A stretch of 64,000 nucleotides of DNA from an uncultured Collinsella sp. (GTDB lineage Bacteria > Actinomycetota > Coriobacteriia > Coriobacteriales > Coriobacteriaceae): the NCBI GenBank assembly GCA_958403385.1, contig CATXXC010000006.1:53459-117458 (forward strand). The letters run 5' to 3'. Under the pieces are notes generated by a model. The model had not been told where the DNA came from. It was given only the letters and a program-made list of their open reading frames with translations, and did no database searches. Shown here one piece after another: positions 41,977 through 51,092 of this stretch. Position numbers and translations under genes: made by a program. How positions within the stretch are numbered: the first letter of the stretch is position 1; every line of letters starts with the position of its first letter.

Positions 41977-43155
41977 TTAGTTGTTCTTGGTCAGACGCTC
42001 GACGTCGTGGGCGATCATGTATTCCTCGTCGGTGGGGATGACCATGACCGTGACGGCGGAACCGGCGGCGCTGATGACCTGCGGGCCGTTGCCCACGGCC
42101 TCGCGGTTCTTGTTGTTGTCGATGCGTACGCCCAGCCACTCAAAGCAGTCGCAGAAGGCCTTGCGGATCGACCAGTCGTTCTCGCCGATGCCGGCGGTAA
42201 AGGTGATGGTGTCCACGCCCGCCATGGAAGCGATCATGGAACCGGCCTGCTGCATAGCCTTGTAGGCGAACATATCGAAGGCGAGCAGGCAGCGCTCGTC
42301 GCCCTCGGAGGCGCGCGTGCGGATGTCGCGGGCGTCGTTGGAGATGCCCGAGATGGCAAGCAGACCAGACTGCTTGTTCATCATGTCATCGACTTCCTGG
42401 TAGCTGTAGCCGCCCTCGCGCTGCAGGTAGCACACGGTGGCCGGGTCGATGGAACCACAACGGGTGCCCATCATCAGGCCATCGAGCGGCGTGAGACCCA
42501 TCGTGGTGTCGCGGCACACGCCGTCCTCGATAGCAGCGAGCGAAGCACCGTTGCCCAGATGGCACGAAAGCAGGCGGTGGCAGCGCGAACCCAGGATCTC
42601 CTTGGCCATCATCCACTCATAGCGGTGGCTCGTGCCGTGGGCGCCGTACTTGCGCACGTGGTACTTGTCGCAAACGTCCTTGGGCAGCGCGTAGGTGTAG
42701 GCAACCTCGGGCATGGTCATGTGGAACGAGGTGTCGAAGACCGCCACGTTGGGCAGCTCCGGATACTTCTCACGGCAATACTCAATCGCTGCGGCCTCGC
42801 CGTAGTTGTGCAGCGGAGCAAGCGGTGCCACCTCAAGAATCTTGGCCATAACCTCGTCGTCGACAACCGCGGAATCATCGAAGTGCCAGCCGCCCTGAAC
42901 GATACGATGCCCAATGCCATCAATCGTAAAGTCGGTCTTCTCGAGCTCCTCGAGCACGCGAGCGATAGCAGAGCGATGATCGGGGAAAGGGACCTCCTCG
43001 GTCTGCTTAGCGCCACCGTTCTCGGAGTGGCCAAAGATGCCCATGTCCGATCCGATACGCTCGCAGTTGCCCTTGGCGAAAACCTCGCGGGTATCGGTAT
43101 CCAAAAGCTGATATTTGAGGCTTGAGCTGCCGGCGTTGACAACAAGTACGTTCAT
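41977..43155 (-). CDS. ackA: Acetate kinase paralogue 1
   Basis: ASKHA-fold kinase forming acetate and ATP from acetyl phosphate, 392 residues. VLVVNAGSSSLKYQL (phosphate 1), the APLAPLHN segment, FDTSFH, YGAHGTSHRY, CHLGNGASLAAI, and FTAGIGEN (adenosine) all match acetate kinases. The Arg in MMGTRCGSIDP is the catalytic-site Arg. The paralogue at 43320-44495 is similar throughout but clearly diverged. It may prefer propionate or butyrate, or the two may be isozymes; sequence alone does not tell. Own promoter region and terminator. Confidence 0.93.
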   Translation of the reverse strand: MNVLVVNAGSSSLKYQLLDTDTREVFAKGNCERIGSDMGIFGHSENGGAKQTEEVPFPDHRSAIARVLEELEKTDFTIDGIGHRIVQGGWHFDDSAVVDDEVMAKILEVAPLAPLHNYGEAAAIEYCREKYPELPNVAVFDTSFHMTMPEVAYTYALPKDVCDKYHVRKYGAHGTSHRYEWMMAKEILGSRCHRLLSCHLGNGASLAAIEDGVCRDTTMGLTPLDGLMMGTRCGSIDPATVCYLQREGGYSYQEVDDMMNKQSGLLAISGISNDARDIRTRASEGDERCLLAFDMFAYKAMQQAGSMIASMAGVDTITFTAGIGENDWSIRKAFCDCFEWLGVRIDNNKNREAVGNGPQVISAAGSAVTVMVIPTDEEYMIAHDVERLTKNN

Positions 43156-43218
43156 GAGACTCCTTTGCAGTGCAATACGGTCGACGCAGACCCCTTAAGG
43201 CGGCCGCATGTTAATAAG

Positions 43219-43233
43219 AAGTTATCATAACTT
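43219..43233. promoter_or_regulatory. Operator-like dyad upstream of acetate kinase 1
   Basis: AAGTTAT-C-ATAACTT is a perfect seven-base dyad in an AT-rich stretch (43205-43250) about 65-80 bases ahead of the ackA start. Flanking TTAATAA-like bases extend the symmetry on both sides. Confidence 0.4.
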
Positions 43234-43271
43234 AATAAATAGCTATCAGGCATATCGCCCAACGAGCACAA

Positions 43272-43302
43272 AAGAAGGGCCGAACGGCACTCGGTCGTCC
43301 AG
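43272..43302 (-). terminator. Intrinsic terminator after acetate kinase 2
   Basis: On the minus strand GGGCTGGACG pairs with CGTTCGGCCC (two G-U pairs) around a nine-base loop, followed by TTCTTTTG. The two wobble pairs would be mismatches on the plus strand. Confidence 0.75.
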
Positions 43303-43319
43303 CCCCTCCCCTCTTACAA

Positions 43320-44495
43320 TTACTTGCCGTTGACGATGCGCTCGACGTCGGAAGCGATCATGAACTCCTCGTCCGTGGGAATGACGAAAATCTTGACCTT
43401 GGAATCCTTGGCAGACAGGCACCAAGCGCCGTCACCACGCAGGGCGTTGCGCGCATGATCCATCTTGACGCCCATAAAGGCCAGACGGTCGGCAACGCCG
43501 GCGCGAACAGCCGGAGCGTGCTCGCCGATGCCGGCGGTAAAGACCAGGGTGTCCATGCCGCACATGGAAGTGGCCATCTCGGCAGCCTTGGCGGCAATCT
43601 TGTAGACGAACATATCGAAGGCGAGCTGAGCCTCGGGGTCACCGGCAGCGGCGAGCTCCTCGACGTTGCGGCAGTCGTTGGTCTTGCCGCCGGTCACAGC
43701 CAAAAGGCCGGACTTCTTGTTCATCATCTCATCGACCTCGTCGAAGGTGTAGCCGCCTTCGCGCTGCAGGTAGCACACAGTAGCCGGGTCGATGGAGCCG
43801 CAGCGGGTGCCCATCATGACGCCGTCGAGCGGGGTGAGGCCCATGGTGGTGTCCATGCACTTGCCGTCCTCGATGGCGCACAGGGAAGCGCCGGAGCCGA
43901 TATGGCACACGACGACCTTGCGAGCCTCGCCGTTGGTCATCTCGGCGACCTTCTTGGAGATGTAACGGTAGCTGGTGCCGTGGGCGCCGTACTTACGGAT
44001 GTGCAGCTTGTCGCAGACGTCCTTGGGCAGGGCGTAAGTCTTGGCGACCTCGGGCATGTTGAAGTGGAAAGCGGTGTCGTAGACCGTGACGTTGGGCAGG
44101 TCGGGATACTGCTCCAGGCAGTACTCGATAACGTTGGCCTCGGGGTTGTTGTGCAGCGGCGCCAGCGGAGCGACCTCGCGGATCTTGGCGAGGACGTCCT
44201 CGTCGACGAGGGAGGAATCGCCGAAGTACCAGCCACCCTGAACGATACGGTGACCAATGCCCTCGATCTTGACGCCGTTGGCCTCGAGGTCCTTCAGAAC
44301 GACCTCGATGGCGACCTTGTGGTCGGGGAACTCGATGTTCTCGGTCACCTTCTTGGAACCGTTGGCAGCGTGGGTGAAGGTACCGCCGGTAAAGCAGACG
44401 CGCTCGCAGGAGCCCTTTGCGGACACCTTGTGGGACTTGGTATCGATGACCTGATACTTAAGGGTCGAAGATCCTGCGTTGACGACCAGAACGTT
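43320..44495 (-). CDS. ackA: Acetate kinase paralogue 2
   Basis: Second acetate kinase, 391 residues, with the same motif set: VLVVNAGSSTLKYQV, APLAPLHN, YDTAFHFN, YGAHGTSYRY, CHIGSGASLCAI, MMGTRCGSIDP and FTAGIGEHAP. The ATG at 44495 follows GGGAG by four bases; a longer frame to 44528 was rejected. It lies in tandem with paralogue 1 but is separated by a terminator and an operator-like dyad, so the two are probably expressed independently. Tandem duplication followed by divergence is the simplest origin. Confidence 0.93.
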   Translation of the reverse strand, partial: NVLVVNAGSSTLKYQVIDTKSHKVSAKGSCERVCFTGGTFTHAANGSKKVTENIEFPDHKVAIEVVLKDLEANGVKIEGIGHRIVQGGWYFGDSSLVDEDVLAKIREVAPLAPLHNNPEANVIEYCLEQYPDLPNVTVYDTAFHFNMPEVAKTYALPKDVCDKLHIRKYGAHGTSYRYISKKVAEMTNGEARKVVVCHIGSGASLCAIEDGKCMDTTMGLTPLDGVMMGTRCGSIDPATVCYLQREGGYTFDEVDEMMNKKSGLLAVTGGKTNDCRNVEELAAAGDPEAQLAFDMFVYKIAAKAAEMATSMCGMDTLVFTAGIGEHAPAVRAGVADRLAFMGVKMDHARNALRGDGAWCLSAKDSKVKIFVIPTDEEFMIASDVERIVNGK

Positions 44496-44551
44496 CATGT
44501 GTCTCCCTACTAACAGGCGGTGTGGCACCGCCAGGTTACATACGCTTCAAT

Positions 44552-44585
44552 AATAAACCCAAACGCCCTCGCGCTCGGGTTTATT
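44552..44585 (-). terminator. Hairpin after the MFS transporter gene
   Basis: AATAAACCC (44552-44560) pairs with GGGTTTATT (44577-44585) around a GC-rich loop with some inner pairing. It is 15 bases past the stop at 44601 and ends in an AT-rich run on the minus strand. Confidence 0.6.
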
Positions 44586-44600
44586 GCGTTGATATATAAG

Positions 44601-45779
44601 TTATCGGTGCCTAAATACTAATGGCCTTTGACTTGTAAGACGAAATAGCGCGGGGATATACACCAGGGAAGAAAACCCGAGCGCAACAAGCAATACGACT
44701 CGAATGCCCGCAACGCTACTCAGCACAGAGTTGAGCAGATAGAAAAGAACAGCACCCACCGCCACCATCTGGCTTTGAACCGAAATCAGTGAACAGCGCA
44801 TCGATGAATCGACAGCATTTTGAAAAATTGAGTATTTAATTGGAGCAAATAACGAGTAGGCGACCGTCTGCAACACATAGAACACAGGCAGCAAATAGAC
44901 CGGAGTAAAGGGAATCAAAAATAGAGCAGTCAGGGAAAGGCGCACGATGCCGCAAATACGCGCAAAACGGCCCTTGTCGACATGAGCAATCACACTGGGC
45001 ACAATAAGCCCCATGGAGGCCGAGGCAAGGAGCTGGACCGCAATGATCACACCCGAAGCGACGGCATTCATTCCGCGACCCGCAAGCAACAGTGAGAAAA
45101 AGTCTTCCAGGGCGACAAAAGCAAATGCTTGAGAACAGTCCATGATGAACGCTGACCGAAGAATGCAATTACCCGCAATAGCAGCACCGATCATCTTCGG
45201 GCTAATTCCATACTCAGGTGTCACCGCGGTGCCCTCTCTTCTCACCTCAGGAATACAGACAACGACAACCAATGTCAGCACCATTGCGATGATATCGACC
45301 GAAAGCCCAATGAGATACGCGCCAGCGGACGAAATGAAACCGCCCACACAAGCGGAGAGGGCATAAGACACATAGAAGATGAATCGCTCAACGACATTAA
45401 GTCTTACGAGCTGGTCCTGAGAGACGCTGTCAATGTAAATCGCTTCTATGGATCCGCTCATACATGCAACGGCAAAACCTTTGAGAGCAAACGCGCCGAT
45501 TAAAAGCAGAGGAGAACGGACGAGAAGCAGGGCGACATAGTATCCAAGCATCCCCACGACGCCAACGAGACCACTTGTCTTTCGTCCAAACCTATCGGCA
45601 ATATAGCCAGTGGGAACTTCAAGGATGAACTTGCTCACTTGATATGCAATCATCATGCTAGAAATCGCCACCATCGAGAATCCGACGAATTCAAGGTAAA
45701 CCGTCAGAAAATACAAAATGGTGCTGAAGTTCGACAGAAAAACAAACGTCATATAAAGCAAAATCGTACGATCGTTCAT
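44601..45779 (-). CDS. Major facilitator superfamily transporter
   Basis: Integral membrane transporter of 392 residues with about 12 predicted helices. The loop between helices 2 and 3 has the MFS signature EVPTGYIADRFGRKTSGLVG, the drug/H+ antiporter-like motif A. Substrate unknown. The ATG at 45779 has GGAGGG upstream. AT content and codon use look higher in rare codons than in the flanking dcw-type genes, which hints at more recent acquisition. The LysR-type gene upstream in the same direction may be its regulator, as is common for such pairs (inference). Confidence 0.85.
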   Translation of the reverse strand: MNDRTILLYMTFVFLSNFSTILYFLTVYLEFVGFSMVAISSMMIAYQVSKFILEVPTGYIADRFGRKTSGLVGVVGMLGYYVALLLVRSPLLLIGAFALKGFAVACMSGSIEAIYIDSVSQDQLVRLNVVERFIFYVSYALSACVGGFISSAGAYLIGLSVDIIAMVLTLVVVVCIPEVRREGTAVTPEYGISPKMIGAAIAGNCILRSAFIMDCSQAFAFVALEDFFSLLLAGRGMNAVASGVIIAVQLLASASMGLIVPSVIAHVDKGRFARICGIVRLSLTALFLIPFTPVYLLPVFYVLQTVAYSLFAPIKYSIFQNAVDSSMRCSLISVQSQMVAVGAVLFYLLNSVLSSVAGIRVVLLVALGFSSLVYIPALFRLTSQRPLVFRHR

Positions 45780-45859
45780 GCTCCGCCCTCCAAGAGCCAA
45801 TAACCCAAACCGAAATCTTGGAAAAGCATGAGGGCAGAGCCGTCAGTCATGTGTTACAA

Positions 45860-45882
45860 GGCGTCAACATTCACTTGACGCC
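45860..45882 (-). terminator. Hairpin between the LysR gene and the MFS gene
   Basis: GGCGTCAA-CATTCAC-TTGACGCC lies 17 bases past the LysR stop and about 80 bases ahead of the MFS start. On the minus strand the U-tract is weak (TTGTAAC), so it could be an inefficient terminator or an operator. Confidence 0.45.
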
Positions 45883-45898
45883 ACGAGGCCAAATGACC

Positions 45899-46789
45899 TC
45901 ACGAAGCAAGGTGACGCAATAGGTGAAGAAATACCGTCTGGTGTCGATCGGTCCAGACATTTTGTCGATAGCAAAAGTAGATGGGCAAGGCTACGTCATG
46001 CGAGCCTTCAATGGAGCACTCGCTCACTTCCAGTCCATCTGATGCGAGAGAAGAGCCAGAAAAACTCAATATCAATCCCCCGGCCTGAAGAAACTCAGCC
46101 TGTGCCCTGTTTCCGTATTCGACATCGCGAAAGCGGAAATTAACCAGCTGAGCTTCGGGGCATTGATTGATTGCATTGAGACAGGGCGACAAATTAATGG
46201 GAACAGCTAACCTGCCGCCCAGTAACTCACGAACGGTCATAGCGCCCACAGATTGATGACCCGCTGGGCAAGAAAGAACCTTGAGCTCCTTTTCACCCAA
46301 GTATTTCGAAGAAAGGACACTGTCCCTTGGCTCCTCAAATGAGATGGCCGCATCCGAAATGCCAAGCACAAGTGATTCAAAGCATGTGGCCGTTGGCTGA
46401 TGCCAAACATCAAGGTGAATCTGGGGGTGCGAGCTTTCAAACGAGTCGTACCAGTTTTCGGCAAAAAGACGCCCCCGCCCGTGAAGACAGGGGGCGTAAA
46501 GACGGAAGTGGCCGTCGGGCGAAACGCCACCGTTCCCCGATTGAGCGTACTTTTTGAGATCGTCGACTTGTGCCAGGATCACGCGTGCACGACGCGCAAA
46601 TTCTCTGCCCGCCGGAGACAAAACAGCCTCCCCCGCCGATCGGTCGAGCAAAACAATCTGATACTCAGATTCCAACTTTTTGATTGCCGACGAAACGGCC
46701 TGTGGGCTCACGTGAACGGCGCGAGCCGCTTTGCGCACGCCGCCGTAGTTCGCTACCGCTTGAAGGTATTCGAGTTGAGAAAGCTGCAT
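45899..46789 (-). CDS. LysR-type transcriptional regulator
   Basis: DNA-binding regulator of 296 residues. The N-terminal winged helix-turn-helix (about 1-60) reads QLEYLQAVANYGGVRKAARAVHVSPQAVSSAIKKLESE, a classic LysR pattern. A linker helix and a two-lobed substrate-binding domain follow. The effector is unknown. It is in the same direction as and upstream of the MFS gene, which is the likely target. The base composition is less GC-rich than the surrounding core genes, as for the MFS gene. Confidence 0.88.
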   Translation of the reverse strand: MQLSQLEYLQAVANYGGVRKAARAVHVSPQAVSSAIKKLESEYQIVLLDRSAGEAVLSPAGREFARRARVILAQVDDLKKYAQSGNGGVSPDGHFRLYAPCLHGRGRLFAENWYDSFESSHPQIHLDVWHQPTATCFESLVLGISDAAISFEEPRDSVLSSKYLGEKELKVLSCPAGHQSVGAMTVRELLGGRLAVPINLSPCLNAINQCPEAQLVNFRFRDVEYGNRAQAEFLQAGGLILSFSGSSLASDGLEVSECSIEGSHDVALPIYFCYRQNVWTDRHQTVFLHLLRHLAS

Positions 46790-46830
46790 AGGTTACTCCA
46801 AAGGCAGCCAAGGCGACGGGCTGTGCGTCC

Positions 46831-47166
46831 TCAGATGAGGTTCTCGCCCAGGTTCTTGCCGCCGAGGACGTGCATGTGGAAGTGCATGACGGTCTGGCCG
46901 GCATTGACGCCCTTGTTGGAGATGACGCGGAAACCGTCCTCCAGGCCCTTGGCCTTAGCGACCTCTTGGATGGCGTGGGCCATGGCGCCCATGGTCTCGG
47001 CAGGCACGTTGTCGGCGATGTCGCTGTAGTGCTTCTTGGGGATCACGAGCGTGTGGACCGGCGCCTGGGGGTTGAGGTCGTCGAAGGCGATGACCTGGTC
47101 GTCCTCATAGACAACGGTCGAAGGGATCTCGTGGTTGGCAATTTTGCAGAAGATGCAATCACACAT
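46831..47166 (-). CDS. HIT-family nucleotide hydrolase (HinT-like)
   Basis: Histidine triad protein, 111 residues, that hydrolyses nucleoside phosphoramidates or AMP-conjugates in the HinT branch. CIFCKIANHEIPSTVVYEDDQVIAFDD at the N-terminus, HTLVIPKKHY in the middle, and the triad HFHMHVLGG at the end are typical. The ATG at 47166 follows AAGGA by seven bases. It lies behind xseA-xseB in the same direction, 49 bases past xseB, and may be cotranscribed. No further clue to its physiological partner. Confidence 0.93.
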   Translation of the reverse strand: MCDCIFCKIANHEIPSTVVYEDDQVIAFDDLNPQAPVHTLVIPKKHYSDIADNVPAETMGAMAHAIQEVAKAKGLEDGFRVISNKGVNAGQTVMHFHMHVLGGKNLGENLI

Positions 47167-47215
47167 GGTAGGTTCCTTTCTCACAGACCAAGGTAATTAT
47201 ATTTGGTCGAGATGG

Positions 47216-47482
47216 TTAGAACGAGAGACTGTCGTCGGTGTTGGCGGCCTCGCCGTCAGCGAGCACGTCGTTGCCGTCGACGTCCTTCAGAAGCACCGAG
47301 ACCTTCTGCTCGGCATCGGACAGACGGGTGCGCAGGCTCTTGAGGAGCTCGACGCCGCGGGTATAGCTCTCGAGCGACTCCTCGAGCTCCATATCGCCCG
47401 ACTCCAAGCTGCGGATGATGAGCTCCAGCTCCTGCGAAGCCTGCTTGTACGTAAGCTGCTCGACCGGGGTCTTCTCTGCCAT
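47216..47482 (-). CDS. xseB: Exodeoxyribonuclease VII small subunit XseB
   Basis: Small subunit (88 residues) of the ssDNA-specific exonuclease VII. LTYKQASQELELIIRSLESGDMELEESLESYTRGVELL is the family core, predicted to form two long helices that wrap on XseA. An acidic tail follows. It is 42 bases downstream of xseA in the same direction, the usual pair. Confidence 0.95.
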   Translation of the reverse strand: MAEKTPVEQLTYKQASQELELIIRSLESGDMELEESLESYTRGVELLKSLRTRLSDAEQKVSVLLKDVDGNDVLADGEAANTDDSLSF

Positions 47483-47524
47483 ATCTGTTTCCTTTCCTAA
47501 AGGTTTATCGCTGTGAAACGCGGC

Positions 47525-48976
47525 CTATTCGACCGTATTGACCGTTGCCGCAACGTTGCCGTCTGCCATGCGCACGCGGATGGCGTCGCCGGGCTTAAAG
47601 GTCTTGGCGCTCGTAGCCACACCGTCATCGCTGTATACGATGGAATAGCCGCGAGCAAGCACCTTGAGCGGCGACAGGGCATCGAGCGACGCAGCAGCTC
47701 GGCCCAGGTCGGACGCGGGTTTGCTGAGCATCGTACGTCCCTGATGCTCCAGACGGGAACTCGCAAGCGTGAGCGCATGGCGCTTGCCATCGAGTCCCGA
47801 GGTGCTTGCAGCCAGACGCTCGGGCAGGCGTTCAAAGCTGGATCGGAAAGCCCCGACCGAGCGCGTTATGGCACCGGACAAACGATCGGCCGTCAAGGCA
47901 AGCTCTGACTCACGACGCTCGACCATAAACGTCGGATCGTTGAGACACGGGCGGCATGCGGCCGCATCGAGCGCGTCGCCCAAGCGAGCCGTATAGGTGT
48001 CCCAGGCACGACGACCGCGCTGATCGAGCATCTCCAGGTCGACCTGGGCCGACCCAATCATCGATGCCATCGCGGCACCCAGACGCTGATGGCGCGCCTC
48101 GAGCACATCGGCCAACTCCGTCATGGCCGGCGCCACCGATTCGGCCGCCGCCGTGGGCGTGGAGGCGCGGCGGTCGCTCACCATGTCGCAAATCGAGGTA
48201 TCGGGCTCATGGCCAATGCCGGTCACCACGGGCACAGGGCAAGCCGCCACCGCGCGTGCAAGCTCCTCGTCGTTAAAGGTCATGAGGTCCTCGAAGGAAC
48301 CGCCACCACGCACGAGCAAAATACAGTCGGGCGCCGGCGTAATGGCAGCGGCGCGGCGCAAGCCTTCAATAAGCTCTGCCGGCGCACCCTCGCCCTGGAC
48401 CTTTGCGCCCACGCAGACGAGCTCGACGAGCGGGTTGCGTCGGCGCAGCGTACGCTTGACGTCGTCGATTACCGCACCGGAAAGCGAGGTGACAACCGCC
48501 ACGCGTGAGCAGAACACCGGGATGCGGCGTTTGCGCGCTTCGTCCATCAGGCCCTCGCGGCGTAGCTTTTCGGCCAGTTGCGCCACTTGTTGACGCAGCA
48601 GACCCTCCCCCGCCAGCGAAAACGAGCGAGCGACAAAGCTCATACGACCCGTGGGCTTATAGAGGTTGAAGCTGCCCTTAAAGCTCACCTGCATGCCGTC
48701 ACGCAGATCGAAGGTACGCTTGAGATAGGCGCCCTTCCAAATGATGCAGTCGACGGCGGCCGAGTCGTCCTTAATCTGGAAGTAGCAGTGGCCGCTTCGG
48801 GCGTTGGGACCACGGAAACCCGTGACCTCGCCCAGAACGCTCAGCTGCGGAATGGCATCGAGCGCACCGGCAGCGATTTCTACCGCCTGGCTCACGCTGA
48901 GCTCCTTGCGCTCCTGCTCATCCGAACCGTCAAACTCGGCGGAAACGGCATTGCCGGTTAGATTCCAGCCCGCCAC
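47525..48976 (-). CDS. xseA: Exodeoxyribonuclease VII large subunit XseA
   Basis: Catalytic subunit of exonuclease VII, 483 residues. N-terminal OB-fold (about 30-130: LSVLGEVTGFRGPNARSGHCYFQIKD), the core nuclease domain with VTSLSGAVIDDVKRTLRRRNP, ILLVRGGGSFEDLMTFNDE, VVTGIGHEPDTSICDMVSDRRASTPTAAAE, and a C-terminal coiled coil. I start at the GTG at 48976, because AAAGGAGG lies four to five bases upstream; an ATG at 48994 and a frame to 49003 lack a site. The C-terminal YSIVYSDDG block is intact. Confidence 0.93.
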   Translation of the reverse strand: MAGWNLTGNAVSAEFDGSDEQERKELSVSQAVEIAAGALDAIPQLSVLGEVTGFRGPNARSGHCYFQIKDDSAAVDCIIWKGAYLKRTFDLRDGMQVSFKGSFNLYKPTGRMSFVARSFSLAGEGLLRQQVAQLAEKLRREGLMDEARKRRIPVFCSRVAVVTSLSGAVIDDVKRTLRRRNPLVELVCVGAKVQGEGAPAELIEGLRRAAAITPAPDCILLVRGGGSFEDLMTFNDEELARAVAACPVPVVTGIGHEPDTSICDMVSDRRASTPTAAAESVAPAMTELADVLEARHQRLGAAMASMIGSAQVDLEMLDQRGRRAWDTYTARLGDALDAAACRPCLNDPTFMVERRESELALTADRLSGAITRSVGAFRSSFERLPERLAASTSGLDGKRHALTLASSRLEHQGRTMLSKPASDLGRAAASLDALSPLKVLARGYSIVYSDDGVATSAKTFKPGDAIRVRMADGNVAATVNTVE

Positions 48977-49045
48977 GCAGCCTCCTTTCGTCATCGTGCA
49001 CATGGACTCCGGCCCTGCGCAAATTTAAGTCCAACACATAGTACA

Positions 49046-49075
49046 GCGCCGCGGGGACACGAATCCCCGCGGCGC
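49046..49075 (-). terminator. GC-rich hairpin after the zinc peptidase region
   Basis: Perfect 12-base arms GCGCCGCGGGGA and complement with a six-base loop lie between the zinc peptidase stop (49092) and xseA. There is no U-tract, so rho-independent termination is uncertain. Confidence 0.5.
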
Positions 49076-49091
49076 CCAGCGATCCAATTTG

Positions 49092-49796
49092 TTATCGGTT
49101 GGAGTTTCTGTTGTAGCGAGCCATAAGATAGAGCAGCTGAATAATCGAGGTGAGCGCAGCGGCAACATAGGTAAGCGCGGCGGCCGTCAGTACCTTCTTG
49201 GCACCGTTGACCTGCTTGGAACTCATACCCGACTGCTCGATGTACGCCACGGCGCGTCGGCTGGCGTCAATCTCGACAGGCAGCGTAACGAGTTGGAACA
49301 GTACACTAAACGAGAAGAAGATCAACGCGAGGGATGTGAGCCCGGCAATGTTCATAAACAGGCCCAAGAGCAACACGATGGTCCAGGTGTTCTGGGTAAA
49401 GTTGACGACCGGCACGAGGGCGGTACGTACTTTCATCATGGCATAGCCGCTTTGACGCTGGGCGGCATGGCCCGCCTCGTGGCAGGCGACGGCAACGCTT
49501 GCGACCGAACCGCCCGAACGGTTGGCATCCGACAGATACAGGTTGTTATCCTGCGGGTTGTAATGGTCGGTGAGCTCGCCGGCAACGCCCTTGATACCCA
49601 CGGCGCTACAACCGTTGGCATCGAGCATGCGGCGAGCGACTGTGGCACCCGTATCGCCGTCCGAGCGAACCTTGGACCAGGTTTTGTACGTCGAGTTGAT
49701 ATAGTTCTGTGCGGCAAGGCCAAGCACCGTGCAGACAAGAACAACCAGCAGGTACAGCGGGTCGATGCCAAAGCCGTATCCATAGTAATAAGGCAT
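49092..49796 (-). CDS. Membrane-bound neutral zinc metallopeptidase (YugP-like)
   Basis: A 234-residue protein of the Zn-peptidase-2 / YugP family. A first hydrophobic segment (about 12-30) is followed by a soluble part with the zinc-binding H106-E-A-G-H110 motif (VAVACHEAGHAAQ). Two or three further membrane segments follow (about 125-170 and 200-222). A Tyr-rich N-terminus, YYYGYGFGIDPLYLL, is typical. The biological substrate of this family is unknown; a role in membrane protein quality control is only a guess. It stands between rnd and xseA in the same direction with its own upstream gap of 65 bases. Confidence 0.88.
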   Translation of the reverse strand: MPYYYGYGFGIDPLYLLVVLVCTVLGLAAQNYINSTYKTWSKVRSDGDTGATVARRMLDANGCSAVGIKGVAGELTDHYNPQDNNLYLSDANRSGGSVASVAVACHEAGHAAQRQSGYAMMKVRTALVPVVNFTQNTWTIVLLLGLFMNIAGLTSLALIFFSFSVLFQLVTLPVEIDASRRAVAYIEQSGMSSKQVNGAKKVLTAAALTYVAAALTSIIQLLYLMARYNRNSNR

Positions 49797-49860
49797 GCGA
49801 ATTCCTCCGAGTCGAGTTACACGTTGGAGGCATTTTACCCACTCAACCGGCTAGGCTTCC

Positions 49861-50994
49861 CTACAGGAGCTCGATTTTGCCGTCCTTCACCGTCAACCCC
49901 ATATTGCCGGAAAGCAGATCGTCCAGACGCGAGCCCACAAGCTCAAAGCGCCAGCCTTCGCGCAGGGGGCTCTGCTCGGGGTGCTCAATATAGTCGGCCA
50001 GGTCATCGCGCGAGGCAATGACCGAGGTCGCCACGCCCGAGCGCTCGGCAACTAGGCGAATGAGCGCATACATCAGGTCCGTCACGCTCTCCAGCTCCGG
50101 CGAAATCTGACGGTGCCCGCGCACCATGAGCGGCAGGCGATCGTGCGGGCAGCTCGCGCCGCGCTTGATGGCCATGAGCGCGCCGTCCACATCGCGCTCC
50201 CCCAGCTGATCGGTGCCGCGGATGCTGCGGAACTCCTCAACGCGCACAGGATTGCGCTTGACGAGCGCCAGCAGCGTGTCGTCGGACATGACCCACTTGC
50301 GCGGGATGTTACGGCGCTCGGCGCGGTCCTCGCGCCAGGCGGCGAGCTCGCGCGCGATGCCCAACTGGTGACGGCTGCACGAATTGATGCGTTTGACCTT
50401 GCGGAACGCCTCGTGGCGATCGGCGCGATAGTGCGACTCGTCAGCCAGTGGGCGCAGCTCGTCGAGCACCCAGTCCACACGGCCCAGCTCGCGCAGGCGG
50501 CTCATCATCTCGGTATAGGCGACGATCAGGTACTTGACGTCATCGATCGCGTACTCGATCTGCTTATCAGTCAACGGGCGGCGCGACCAGTCGGTCAGCG
50601 ACTCGGTCTTGGGCAGCGATACACCGCAGAACGTCTGAACAAGCGCGCCATACGAAATCTGCTGGCGCTCGCCCAAAAAGGCGGCGGCGACCTGCGTATC
50701 GAAAATCGGACGCGGCAGCACGCCTACGGTATGGAGCATGACCTCCATATCCTGCGAGCAGGCGTGGAAGACCTTGGTCACGCTCTCGTCGGCCATAAGC
50801 TCGGCCAGCGGCGATAGGTCGTCGATTACCAGGGGATCGACCGCTACGCTCTCGGCAGGGGTGGCAATCTGAACCAAACACAGACGCGGATGGAACGTGC
50901 GCTCGCGCAAAAACTCGGTATCGACGGCAATCGCGTCGAACTCACGGGCGCGCTGGCAAAAGTCGAGTAGAGCCTGATGTGTGGAAATGTACAT
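49861..50994 (-). CDS. rnd: Ribonuclease D
   Basis: DEDDy-type 3'-5' exoribonuclease that trims tRNA and other structured RNA 3' ends; 377 residues. Catalytic acids are in AVDTEFLRERTF, VFHACSQDMEVM and FDTQVAAAF, and the DEDDy Tyr is in YAIDDVKYLI. One HRDC domain (about 205-285: RHQLGIARELAAWREDRA...) and a second helical part follow. I use the ATG at 50994 rather than 51030; neither has a strong ribosome site. It is divergent from the lipid kinase gene at 51093. Confidence 0.92.
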   Translation of the reverse strand: MYISTHQALLDFCQRAREFDAIAVDTEFLRERTFHPRLCLVQIATPAESVAVDPLVIDDLSPLAELMADESVTKVFHACSQDMEVMLHTVGVLPRPIFDTQVAAAFLGERQQISYGALVQTFCGVSLPKTESLTDWSRRPLTDKQIEYAIDDVKYLIVAYTEMMSRLRELGRVDWVLDELRPLADESHYRADRHEAFRKVKRINSCSRHQLGIARELAAWREDRAERRNIPRKWVMSDDTLLALVKRNPVRVEEFRSIRGTDQLGERDVDGALMAIKRGASCPHDRLPLMVRGHRQISPELESVTDLMYALIRLVAERSGVATSVIASRDDLADYIEHPEQSPLREGWRFELVGSRLDDLLSGNMGLTVKDGKIELL

Positions 50995-51092
50995 ATCAAC
51001 CCATCGAATAAGGTTAGGCCCGAAAAACACGGGTAGGATATCGGCATTGCCTTACAACTATACTCGGTTAGTCACAGAACGGGAACGTAAGT

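Noticed and set aside
41753..42139. 128-codon minus-strand frame overlapping the ackA terminator
   Set aside because: It overlaps ackA and its terminator, and part of a palindrome arm; no domain or start site supports it.
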